Positions 56,816 to 64,000 of a stretch of DNA of 64,000 bases are shown one piece after another (position 1 is the stretch's first letter; the number at the start of each line of letters is the position of its first letter). The translations under genes and the position numbers were made by a program. The stretch covers positions 2,914,001 to 2,978,000 of the forward strand of contig CAXXSX010000002.1 in assembly GCA_963677165.2 (NCBI GenBank), read 5' to 3'. Under the pieces are notes generated by a model. That model did not search any database and had not been told where the DNA came from. It saw only the letters and a list, made by a program, of their open reading frames with translations. The DNA comes from JAFGXT01 sp963677165. GTDB lineage: Bacteria; Verrucomicrobiota; Lentisphaeria; Victivallales; SZUA-371.

Positions 56816-57691
56816 ATGAGTGAAATATGTAAAATTGGGCCCTGTGCGCTGGTGTATGACAGTTCCGTTGTCGGGGTTGTAGTGAAAGGACCGACCTTGA
56901 AATTTGAATCCGGTTACAGCGATATTATCTGTGACCAGGCATTTGATCAGCCGGTAGGCAAATACCAGTTGAGTTCGTCGGTGACTCTGCAGGCGGATGT
57001 AAGGCAGATTGATACCGGCATGGACTTGCTGCTGGACAGTGATGGCTGTATTACCGCCGATTCCCTGGGGGGCAATGTTTCGGAAGACGCTGCCGAACTG
57101 CTGCTGGTTCCCCTGAGCCTGACCGATACCATCGGCTACCGGATGCCGCAGGCCATATTGCTGAAAAAGACTCAGTATTCGTTTCTGGAAGAGGACGAAC
57201 ATTCAATTCAATTGGAGTTTGAGGCGCAAATGGATGACAGCGGAATACTGCTGGAGAAATTCACTGTATCCGATGATCAGCGCGTTGACATTGACACTAC
57301 TGAAATCGATCCGGGCTTGATTGAATCCGCTCTGACCGAATACTTTGCCGGTAAGCTGGAAATAACGGTTGATTCCGACATCTTCCGTGGCGGCATACCA
57401 TTCGGCATAGATGGCTGCTGCGTGGAACTGAGCCACGAACTGCTTTCCAATTCGACCTGTTTGCGTACGATCCGTGCGGTTGTCGAGTGCCTGAGTGATG
57501 ACAGGGATTATGTTTTCAATACGATTCAGACTCTTTCCGGCTATCTTCCAGCGTATGGTGCTACGGTTTCGGTTGACAGCGATAGTGTTGATTTTTTGTC
57601 GATAACCAAGCTTAATACCTCGTTTAAGCGGGTCAGCGACAGCGGCAGGATCAAGACTTCCGGTCAACTTGATATTGAAGTGAAACTGTAG
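56816..57691 (+). CDS. Possible phage tail-tube-like protein
   Basis: ATG 56816 (MSEICKIGPCALVYDSS) has AGAGGAAA upstream; the in-frame 120 nt before it are repeat R1. The 291 residues are beta-rich, acidic and without a signal peptide or TM helix. The opening resembles phage major tail proteins (the GPC-x-V-x-Y/F-G-x-x-x-G opening, then KFESGYSDIICDQAFDQPVG, like VEYEPEYHDIEVDQYGSTPV in tail-tube proteins), with a second half of similar build (FRGGIPFGIDGCCVELSHEL). This is a family resemblance by eye, not a firm assignment. No other phage structural gene is near. Confidence 0.45.
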   Translation: MSEICKIGPCALVYDSSVVGVVVKGPTLKFESGYSDIICDQAFDQPVGKYQLSSSVTLQADVRQIDTGMDLLLDSDGCITADSLGGNVSEDAAELLLVPLSLTDTIGYRMPQAILLKKTQYSFLEEDEHSIQLEFEAQMDDSGILLEKFTVSDDQRVDIDTTEIDPGLIESALTEYFAGKLEITVDSDIFRGGIPFGIDGCCVELSHELLSNSTCLRTIRAVVECLSDDRDYVFNTIQTLSGYLPAYGATVSVDSDSVDFLSITKLNTSFKRVSDSGRIKTSGQLDIEVKL

Positions 57692-57707
57692 AAATTAAGG
57701 AAAAAGT

Positions 57708-58643
57708 ATGGCGACACCATCCAGATATCAGAAAGTCGAGGAACGAAATAAAGTATCATCCCGCGTTGAATGGAAAACCGATCCGGTTGCCGGCAGTACT
57801 AATCGAGATTATTCCAACACTGAGCCGCAGAAGAAAATTAACGAACGAAATAGAAAAGTTTCTGACGTTATTAATAATATAAATAAAATCATAGCAGAGA
57901 GTAGTGACGCTATTACTAAAATCCGTTGTTTGGATGATATTTTTGATATCAACAAGCGGGCCACCGATATCCTTAATCGCGTACAAACGAATCTTGCCAA
58001 TGAAAAAGACTGGCCCAAAGCAATGAAAATCTATAACGAGGAATTTATTCATATTAGTTCAGAAGTACAAGTGAAAGGTGCTCTTTCAAAGTCTGAAATA
58101 AAAAACTTAATAAAAAATCGTAGTTTTAAAAAAGCATGTGATCGCTTCAAAACACTGTTCGAATATGCTGATAAAATTAAAAAAGGCTGTGATTTTGCCG
58201 AACGGGCTGTGGTCTATTACACTATGCTTCGAAATAAGATATCCCGGGAATGCGGAGATACTAATAATTCCGGCAAAGTCAACTATTCACAAAATATTTC
58301 GGAATCCGCTAAAATGCGGGATGAAATGAAATCGGCCAAAGAAAATATGGATTTTGTTATACAAATATGCAAAGACATGTCGGAACTGGCTCCGCCCGGA
58401 GTTCGAGAATACATGGAATTTAATTTCAGCGTTTTTCTGGCGGTTGACGACGCAATGGGAATCGTTGATAAACATTCCCTTAAAATAGAGGAGCTTCTCA
58501 ATGAAATAGACAAACTGTTCAAGGAGATCAATGAAAGCACGTCAATTAAGGCGGGAGATAGTTCAGGTTTTGATGATAAGTATAAAAGACTTAATGATAG
58601 TGATTTAAATAGAGCCTTAGATATACGCTTAGGAAGAAAATAA
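57708..58643 (+). CDS. Alpha-helical protein, function unknown
   Basis: The 311 residues are nearly all helical and charged, without signal peptide or TM helix. An N-terminal polar region of 50 residues precedes long helices (KSEIKNLIKNRSFKKACDRF, DEMKSAKENMDFVIQICKDM, SLKIEELLNEIDKLFKEINE). It starts 17 nt after the tail-tube-like gene, GGAAAAAG upstream, so the two are one operon. Its AT-richer third base use differs from the preceding gene. The stops of this gene and of the TPR gene are 3 nt apart. No family is recognised. Confidence 0.55.
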   Translation: MATPSRYQKVEERNKVSSRVEWKTDPVAGSTNRDYSNTEPQKKINERNRKVSDVINNINKIIAESSDAITKIRCLDDIFDINKRATDILNRVQTNLANEKDWPKAMKIYNEEFIHISSEVQVKGALSKSEIKNLIKNRSFKKACDRFKTLFEYADKIKKGCDFAERAVVYYTMLRNKISRECGDTNNSGKVNYSQNISESAKMRDEMKSAKENMDFVIQICKDMSELAPPGVREYMEFNFSVFLAVDDAMGIVDKHSLKIEELLNEIDKLFKEINESTSIKAGDSSGFDDKYKRLNDSDLNRALDIRLGRK

Positions 58644-58646
58644 TCT

Positions 58647-59543
58647 TCATTGCCCTTTATTAAGTTCTGCTATCCATTCCTGGAGCAAGTCAGAGATGCA
58701 TTTTGTTGCTTTATGATTAATTCCCAATTTTCGTTTAAGAATAGAATAAGCATGGTTAAGTTCTTTAATTGCATTGGGGGATTTCTTTTGCTGGTGATAT
58801 ATTAATGCCAGGCCTGTATATGCAATTGCCATTTGTGGAGAATCGCTGCCATAAAGTTTAAGTGTGAATTCAGCCTCTTTATTCCACATGTTTATGGCTT
58901 CATCAAGTTTATTGGTATGGGTACAAGCTGTTGTCATGATTTGATAGAGCTTCATTTTCCCCCAGTCGCTTTGCTCTTCTAAATATTTATTGCAACTGAT
59001 AACTGGTGCTATATGTCTATAACTTTCCATATATTTTTTTTGTTGGAGATAAAGATCGCCCAGTCTTGCATGGAGCAATATAAGTCCAGAATATTTATTG
59101 CCGAATAGATTGCAAATATGTTTTATTCCTCGTAAATAAACGGATTCTGCTTGAGCTGACTTTCTATCGAATTCATATCCTTCTCCCCAGCGATTGTATA
59201 GTTGAGTAGGAGCTTGGATTTTTAACAGCAATTTATTTGTCTCTAGGATATCGGCGGCTTTGGCGTAATCTTCAATTCCCTTATTGTACTGCTTTATTTC
59301 GTAATAAGCGTCGCCAATACCGATATAAACCTTTGCCTGTTCCAACGGAGTCAGTAACGCAATATATTTCTTCTTAATCTCTGTATACTTGGCAAGGGCA
59401 GAGTTGAAATGCTTCTTTTGATAATCGGCTGCAGCCTGCGACATCAGCAGTCGAGCTTGCCGCTGATTCGAATCGGTATCTGCGGCAAACAGACCGAATA
59501 GCAGCAGTGTAAAAAGTATGACGAGAATATTCTTCGTTTTCAT
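58647..59543 (-). CDS. Secreted TPR-repeat protein
   Basis: A signal peptide (NILVILFTLLLFGLFAADT) is followed by five to six TPR helix pairs, for example LMSQAAADYQKKHFNSALAK, AKVYIGIGDAYYEIKQYNKG and ALIYHQQKKSPNAIKELNHA. The protein of 298 residues is presumably periplasmic and mediates protein contacts. Its gene stands alone between the helical gene and a repeat-rich gap. Confidence 0.75.
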   Translation of the reverse strand: MKTKNILVILFTLLLFGLFAADTDSNQRQARLLMSQAAADYQKKHFNSALAKYTEIKKKYIALLTPLEQAKVYIGIGDAYYEIKQYNKGIEDYAKAADILETNKLLLKIQAPTQLYNRWGEGYEFDRKSAQAESVYLRGIKHICNLFGNKYSGLILLHARLGDLYLQQKKYMESYRHIAPVISCNKYLEEQSDWGKMKLYQIMTTACTHTNKLDEAINMWNKEAEFTLKLYGSDSPQMAIAYTGLALIYHQQKKSPNAIKELNHAYSILKRKLGINHKATKCISDLLQEWIAELNKGQ

Positions 59544-59793
59544 TGCCTGACCTATGTTTTTGTATCATTCAAGAATAAATCTTAATGACGGATTGTTCAA
59601 GGCGAATGATGTAATTTATAGCAATAAATTATCGTGTGTTGTTGAGCATCACGAAGAACCTGGAGCAGCGGAGCCGCAACCAAAGGAATTAAGAATTTAA
59701 AAAATGCGGGAGCAAAGTAGTGCCTGTTTTGATAAAACCGGCACACCGTGCATCAGCACGGCAGTTTATCCATGAAAATTTAAAACGATCATA

Positions 59794-59954
59794 CTGTCGC
59801 TGTTGCGACGGGCGTTTTCATCGAAAATCGCCCCTACTTAGAAAGGAACCGGTAAACCACGAAAGCGACGTAGAAGCGTTGAGTGTAAGTACGCTGTCAG
59901 TCGTACTGACCTGTCGCTGTTGCGACGGGCGTTTTCATCGAAAATCGCCCCTAC
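59794..59954. repeat. Two identical 44-bp direct repeats with internal hairpins
   Basis: Copies at 59794-59837 and 59911-59954 are identical, separated by 73 nt. Each contains GTCGC-TGTT-GCGAC and a second hairpin, GGGCGTTTTC-ATC-GAAAATCGCCC, with one bulge, and ends in CCCCTAC. They look like REP/palindromic-unit elements. Confidence 0.85.
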
Positions 59955-60116
59955 CAGGAAGGACTTCGCGCTGATTAAAATTGAAACCGTTAGATTAACA
60001 CCTTACGGAATTAATAGTTAAGCGTTTATGAATGTTGCATTGTGAAAATCTTTCTAAAAAAACAAGAAGTTGATGTGATGAATAGTAGTACGAAGGACCG
60101 CGAATATTTTTTTTAA

Positions 60117-60153
60117 TCGTGCAGCGGCGGAACGCTGCTCGGCGAAGCCAAAA
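60117..60153 (+). repeat. Structured repeat R1, partial copy 3 (H4 and H5 only)
   Basis: GCAGCG-GCGGAA-CGCTGC (60121-60138) followed by TCGGCGAAGCCAAAA (60139-60153) corresponds to H4 plus H5 of R1. The loop GCGG(A/G)A and the H5 sequence are kept while every stem base that changed did so in pairs. The upstream hairpins are missing. Confidence 0.6.
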
Positions 60154-60165
60154 ACGCATTTACGC

Positions 60166-61050
60166 TTATGAATTGCGGAATTCGCGGGGAGACATGCCGG
60201 TGTGTTTACGGAAAGAACGGGAAAAATAGCCGAGATTGTCGTAGCCGGTTACTTCGGCGATGGCTGATATAGGGGTGTCGGTATCGCGCAGCAGATTTTT
60301 AATTTCACTCATACGTAACTCGTTGACATACTGCATGGGCGTAATCCCGTAGTGTGCCTTGAAAATCCGGCTCTGATGAGCATAAGTCATGCCGTTTTTG
60401 CTTAATAACTCCTGTACCGACGGTGCGTCGCGCAGCGGAATCCGGGCGAAACGGTTGAGCTCACGCCTGGCGCGGGAAGCGATACGGTAGGCGGTGTCTT
60501 CCTGAGTCGGTCGGGCATCTTCCTGATCTTCAATCAGCAGTTCCAATAGTAATTCCAGCATCAGGCTCCGGGCCGTCAGACGTTCCTTTGCGGTTCCTTG
60601 GTTCCAGCGACTGTCGATTCGCATCAGCAGGTCGTCCACCTTCATCATGTCGTGGACCGGACCATGTAGTATTCCGTTCGGAATCCAGTCCGGGGCCGGA
60701 CGCAGAAACTTGCTTTGGGGCCGGGCCGGACAATAGGTGATCAGCGGTGTCTGAGAATTATCTCCCGCATACATCCAGTCGAAATGAATCCAGTGGCGAT
60801 GTCCCGGATGTCCGGCGCACTCCCGTGAGATATGTCGCGTTCCCGGCGGTACGATGATAAACGACTCTGCCGGACACGGAATTGTTTCCATTCCATTTTC
60901 GTTAATAATACCGGTTTCAAAGTCGGTGCCCCGGAAGATCACCAGTTCGTGTTCATAGATCACGCGCATGGCTTCAAGCCATCCGGCCGGTGCCGCTTCG
61001 TTCCCGACTACCCTGATACAGGGCGATATTTTATCCAGCCAGTTGTTCAT
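60166..61050 (-). CDS. AraC-family regulator
   Basis: ATG 61050 (AGGGA 6 nt upstream); the frame upstream of it is only translated repeat R1. The N-terminal 130 residues form a cupin-like sensor (CPAESFIIVPPGTRHISREC, HRHWIHFDWMYAGD). The C-terminus carries two helix-turn-helix motifs (SVQELLSKNGMTYAHQSRIF and PISAIAEVTGYDNLGYFSRS, ending FRKHTGMSPREFR). It is divergent from a GHL6-like hydrolase gene and probably its regulator. R1 copy 2 forms its leader. Confidence 0.85.
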   Translation of the reverse strand: MNNWLDKISPCIRVVGNEAAPAGWLEAMRVIYEHELVIFRGTDFETGIINENGMETIPCPAESFIIVPPGTRHISRECAGHPGHRHWIHFDWMYAGDNSQTPLITYCPARPQSKFLRPAPDWIPNGILHGPVHDMMKVDDLLMRIDSRWNQGTAKERLTARSLMLELLLELLIEDQEDARPTQEDTAYRIASRARRELNRFARIPLRDAPSVQELLSKNGMTYAHQSRIFKAHYGITPMQYVNELRMSEIKNLLRDTDTPISAIAEVTGYDNLGYFSRSFRKHTGMSPREFRNS

Positions 61051-61063
61051 GTCATTCCCTGGG

Positions 61064-61206
61064 TTTCGGCTTTGCTGACCAACGTTCCGCCGTTGGATCA
61101 CGTCCGCGGAGCCCGCGGTGGCGAGTAATGTTGTTGATTTGGCTAAAAACAAGTTTTTAGACTCAAATCAACGCCATGAGTGCCGCAAAATCGCTGCGCG
61201 ATTTAA
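61064..61206 (-). repeat. Structured repeat R1, copy 2 (5' leader of the AraC gene)
   Basis: On the minus strand the same order as copy 1: H1 at 61088+100 (61188-61204), H2 with stems 61133-61141/61164-61172 and 61143-61150/61153-61160, H3 CCGCGG-GCT-CCGCGG (61104-61118), H4 CCAACG-GCGGAA-CGTTGG (61079-61096) and the AAAGCCGAAA end. It stops 13 nt before the AraC ATG. Stems differ from copy 1 mainly by compensatory pairs. Confidence 0.85.
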
Positions 61207-61271
61207 AATTAAGGGGTATTGGGAAAATCCCCATCATAAATTCTTCACTTTTCACTAAAATTCTCCCATGC

Positions 61272-61442
61272 TTCCGTAAGGAGCAAAGACTCGTGCGAAA
61301 TGCATTTTCCCGGGTAGGGACGGTTCTCCGCAACCGTCAGTTATTTTGTGCTTAAGCACAAAATCCCGGGAGACGGCGCGCTACGGAGAGCGCGCCCTAC
61401 CAAAATTCGCTCATTTCGCAAGACTCTTTCCGTTAGGAGCAA
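61272..61442. repeat. Nested palindromic element with inverted ends
   Basis: Outer direct repeats TTCCGTWAGGAGCAA lie at 61272-61286 and 61428-61442. Inside are 17-bp inverted arms (61285-61301 and 61413-61429, two mismatches), GGTAGGG/CCCTACC ends (61313-61319 and 61395-61401), two CCCGGG sites, the hairpin GACGGTT-CTCCGC-AACCGTC, a perfect 20-bp palindrome (61344-61363), and the hairpin GGCGCGCT...AGCGCGCC. No coding capacity. Probably a REP- or MITE-like unit. Confidence 0.8.
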
Positions 61443-61577
61443 CGCGACTGGAGTATGAAGCATTACCCGCTAGCGGATGCTATCCGCTCATTTTAGTGCA
61501 AATAATAGCATTATTATACCATTGTTTGTCAGATAAATCAATAATATAATATCATTAAAGAGCAAAGGAGTGTTTTA

Positions 61578-63641
61578 ATGCAATGGCTAAAAAAATGTTA
61601 TTCCAGGTTACTGATCGATAATCATATTACCGACATTAAACCGGAATATATGACGAAATTCGATCCGGCTGAATATGTGCGGATGGTGGAGATCTCGGGT
61701 GTTGATTCTGCCATGGTTTATGCCTGCTGTCACAACGGCAACTGTTATTATCCAACGAAAGTTGGGCACCAGCACGCTAATCTGAAAGGACGTGATATTT
61801 TCGGAGAAACGATTGATTTACTCAATCAGAAAGATATCGTGCCGGTGGCGTATTACACAGTGATTTATCATAATGATTCTGCGCTGTCTCATCCGGACTG
61901 GCAGATGCAGGACGTTAACGGCAAGGATCACGACCGCCGTTACCGGTTTTCATGTCCGAACAACCGCGATTATGTGGAATTTGTCAAACAGCAGCTGTCG
62001 GAAATCGCTGAATATAACGTGGCCGGATTTTTTATCGACATGACATTCTGGCCGATGTTCTGTGTGTGTCCGGCCTGTACCGAGAAATACCGTCGGGAAA
62101 CCGGTCGTGAGATTCCGCATACGATTGGCTGGAGCAGTACCGAATGGAACGGGTTTCTGCGTACCCGCGAACGCTGGATGGCGGAGTTCGCGCAGGAACT
62201 GACTGATTACCTCAAGGAATTGAATTCGGAATTGAGTGTGACCCATCAGTTTTCGCCGGTATTGCGTGGTTGGCTGTTGGGGCAGAGTTCCGGGATTCCC
62301 GCTGCTTCTGACTATGCTTCCGGGGACTTCTACGGTGACAAGTATCAGCAGCGGCTCGGCTCGAAAATCTTTGCTGCTTACACAAAAAATTCTCCATATG
62401 AATTTATGACTTCCCGTTGTGTGAATCTGTCCGACCATACCTCGACGAAGTCGGAAGACGAGCTGGCGTTGCATGCGGAAACGACGCTGGCGAACGGTGG
62501 CGCCTGCTTCTTTATCGACGCGATCAATCCGGACGGCACTCTGAATGAAAATATTTATCAACTGTTCGGACGCATCATGAAGCGTATTGAGCCATTCAAG
62601 GATTGTATCCAGCGTCATGTTCCCGACCTTACAGGAGAAACCGGACTTTATTTCTCCATGAATTCCTGTACCAGCAGGGAGCTTGACGGTGTGACGCTTG
62701 AACATATGGGCGATATCGGAAATAATATGAGTCTCGGTCACAGCGAGATGGTGGATGAGGTGATCGGCACCAGTGTGCTGCTTAACCGGATGAAGATTCC
62801 GTACCGGGTGATAACCGATACCACGACAGATTTGTCCGAATTCAAAACCATCATTATTAATAACATTGCCTATATGTCAGCGACAGAAGTTGAACGGATC
62901 AGGGAATTTGTCCGTAACGGCGGTACGCTGATCGCGACCGGTATGACATCCCTGCATGAACCAGACGGTAAGAGCAGCGGCAATCTGGCTCTGAGTGATG
63001 TTCTTGGTGTTTCTTTTATTGGAAAATATACTGGCGATATCAGTTATATCGACATAAATGGCAACGACGATCCGGTATCCAGCACCGTACCGGCTCCGCT
63101 GGTTTGCAAGACAACCGCTGATGTGATGGGAACTGTTTTGCTACCCGATTTTCCATGCAACGATTTTGACCAGTATGCGTCGATTCACTCCAACCCTCCG
63201 GGGATTGCGACTGAATATGTCGGCTGTAGCGTTAACCGTTTTGGAAGGGGGAGGGCGGTGTATCTGAATTCGTCATTCCTGAAACATTGTCAACATAGCC
63301 AGCAGACATTCGGGGAACAGATTTTTCGTGAATATGTTCCTATAACAATTCTTAACAGTGATGATCTACCGGCATGTGTTGAGTTAACACTTTTGAAGAG
63401 TACCACGCAGTCGGGACAGTTTATTATCGGGCTGGTTAATTATCAGGAGGAGTTGCCGAATGTACCGGTACACGATATCCGTCTGGAAATGGTTCTGCCG
63501 TTGGTTCCTGCCAAATTGATCAAGATCTCCGACGGCTCGGATATTGATTTTACTTGCGAGGCAGGAGTAACGACATTTTGTCTGTCGTGCCTCAAAGATG
63601 CTGAATTGATCGAAGTTTACCCCAATTTAGAGGAGATGTAA
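61578..63641 (+). CDS. GHL6-like glycoside hydrolase with beta-galactosidase trimerisation-like domain
   Basis: The 687-residue cytoplasmic protein has a TIM-barrel part of about 340 residues. Landmarks are VDSAMVYACCHNGNCYYPTK, IVPVAYYTVIYHNDSAL, NVAGFFIDMTFWPMFCVCPACTEKY (a likely catalytic Asp) and ACFFIDAINPDGTLN. A Rossmann-like domain follows (about 385-470, MVDEVIGTSVLLNRMKIPYR, EVERIREFVRNGGTLIATGM), of the type found after the barrel in GH42 and GH151, then a beta domain. It best fits the hypothetical glycosyl hydrolase 6 group (related to GH151 alpha-L-fucosidases). AAAGGAG precedes the ATG. It is divergent from the AraC gene across the repeat region. Confidence 0.75.
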   Translation: MQWLKKCYSRLLIDNHITDIKPEYMTKFDPAEYVRMVEISGVDSAMVYACCHNGNCYYPTKVGHQHANLKGRDIFGETIDLLNQKDIVPVAYYTVIYHNDSALSHPDWQMQDVNGKDHDRRYRFSCPNNRDYVEFVKQQLSEIAEYNVAGFFIDMTFWPMFCVCPACTEKYRRETGREIPHTIGWSSTEWNGFLRTRERWMAEFAQELTDYLKELNSELSVTHQFSPVLRGWLLGQSSGIPAASDYASGDFYGDKYQQRLGSKIFAAYTKNSPYEFMTSRCVNLSDHTSTKSEDELALHAETTLANGGACFFIDAINPDGTLNENIYQLFGRIMKRIEPFKDCIQRHVPDLTGETGLYFSMNSCTSRELDGVTLEHMGDIGNNMSLGHSEMVDEVIGTSVLLNRMKIPYRVITDTTTDLSEFKTIIINNIAYMSATEVERIREFVRNGGTLIATGMTSLHEPDGKSSGNLALSDVLGVSFIGKYTGDISYIDINGNDDPVSSTVPAPLVCKTTADVMGTVLLPDFPCNDFDQYASIHSNPPGIATEYVGCSVNRFGRGRAVYLNSSFLKHCQHSQQTFGEQIFREYVPITILNSDDLPACVELTLLKSTTQSGQFIIGLVNYQEELPNVPVHDIRLEMVLPLVPAKLIKISDGSDIDFTCEAGVTTFCLSCLKDAELIEVYPNLEEM

Positions 63642-63643
63642 TT

Positions 63644-64000
63644 ATGTCGAACAATGCAAATCTGATCGAACAGACATTTGACGAGGGAGAAGGTATTTTA
63701 AAACTGGCTCCGAATTGGGTACCGCGTTCTTTTTGTATTCCGGGACGCCGTATCAAACTGCATCCGGATGACTACTATGCGCTCGGCGGGGAGCGCGGCG
63801 GGATTGATGAACGCTGGCTGGCAAGTACGACTCCGGCGGACAATGGTCCGCTGACTGCCAGGAATGAAGGGATGAGCAGGATTGTTTGTTGTGACGGCTC
63901 ATCGGAGACCTTGCTTCAGGATGCGGTTGAAGTCCTGCAGGATCGTTTGCTGGGCGCCCGAATTTGGGATGCCCACAAAGCATGGTCGGTATACTCCAAG
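63644..64000 (+). CDS. Sugar isomerase-like or cupin-type protein (3' end missing)
   Basis: The frame starts at ATG 63644, 2 nt after the hydrolase stop, with GAGGAG upstream, and is open to the window edge (119 codons). It contains CIPGRRIKLHPDDYYALGGERGGIDERWLA and TTPADNGPLTARNEGMSRIV in its visible part. I have seen this kind of opening in phosphomannose-isomerase-like cupin proteins, but this is only a weak impression. It is translationally linked to the hydrolase and presumably acts on the same sugar. Confidence 0.5.
   Translation, partial: MSNNANLIEQTFDEGEGILKLAPNWVPRSFCIPGRRIKLHPDDYYALGGERGGIDERWLASTTPADNGPLTARNEGMSRIVCCDGSSETLLQDAVEVLQDRLLGARIWDAHKAWSVYSK

Larger units (their letters stand above)
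59544..60165. other. Repeat-rich intergenic region
   Basis: Some 620 nt without a supported gene. It holds the hairpin CCGTGC-ATCA-GCACGG near 59746-59761, two 44-bp direct repeats and a partial R1 copy, each described separately. A short frame at 59720-59974 is only translated repeat. Confidence 0.6.

Noticed and set aside
59794..59954. CRISPR-like pair of repeats
   Set aside because: Only two repeats, a 73-nt spacer, hairpins ending in CCCCTAC and no cas genes; REP-like elements fit better.
59720..59974. 84-codon frame in the repeat region
   Set aside because: It is the translation of the two 44-bp repeats, which appear twice in the peptide.
61051..61152. N-terminal extension of the AraC frame
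   Set aside because: The extra 34 residues are translated R1 repeat; the same peptide pattern (IQRR-VG-QSR) appears in front of the tail-tube-like gene. The start with a ribosome site is 61050.

Overview
The window is a 64 kb chromosomal segment that looks like a Gram-negative member of the PVC group, most probably Lentisphaerota (Victivallis-like). This is inferred from gene content: a prepilin-type (DUF1559-like) protein inside a sugar-degradation cluster, a sialate O-acetylesterase, GH106-like and GHL6-like hydrolases, an ADP-ribosylglycohydrolase next to a LacI regulator, Ser/Thr kinases, lipoproteins and an ExbBD-like locus. No 16S gene or other decisive marker is present. No tRNA, rRNA, CRISPR array, integrase or transposase was seen.

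Left part (1-37 kb). A YhaN-like ATPase cut by the left edge and a small lipoprotein are followed by a minus-strand carbohydrate cluster (LacI regulator, sialate O-acetylesterase, pilin-like protein, large secreted hydrolase). This faces a divergent cytoplasmic GH106-like hydrolase. Then come a frameshifted multi-TM protein, a DUF349 protein, a hybrid histidine kinase with a TrpX-like sensor, a PncA-like protein lacking its catalytic Asp and Cys, a Ser/Thr kinase with a zinc ribbon, a MuiA-like protein, and an orphan sugar-binding protein. A LacI/ADP-ribosylglycohydrolase divergent pair has clear twin operators. An AraC regulator faces a PfkB kinase plus nucleoside hydrolase operon. recN and an O6-alkylguanine-DNA alkyltransferase follow.

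Middle (37-57 kb). An acidic protein carries seven full 25-residue repeats resembling the FliM EIDALL motif. Two tandem secreted paralogues, an SGNH hydrolase and a CBM9-like esterase follow. Next is a tightly packed operon of gmd, a membrane-anchored protein with four tandem TrpX-type binding domains, a STAS protein, a TrpY-type permease, an ABC ATPase and a small membrane protein. Beside it an eight-gene minus-strand operon encodes compact ExbB- and ExbD-like channel proteins, a TonB-like protein with a non-TonB C-terminus, a second single-TM protein, a lipoprotein, a coiled-coil protein and two exported proteins. These two operons are the best candidates for undescribed systems.

Right part (56.5-64 kb). 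An accessory-looking stretch holds two or three copies of a roughly 140-nt structured repeat whose hairpins are kept by compensatory changes. Two full copies sit directly in front of ribosome binding sites: that of a possible phage-tail-tube-like gene and that of an AraC gene. Other palindromic repeats, an alpha-helical unknown, a secreted TPR protein, a GHL6-like hydrolase and a gene cut by the right edge complete it.
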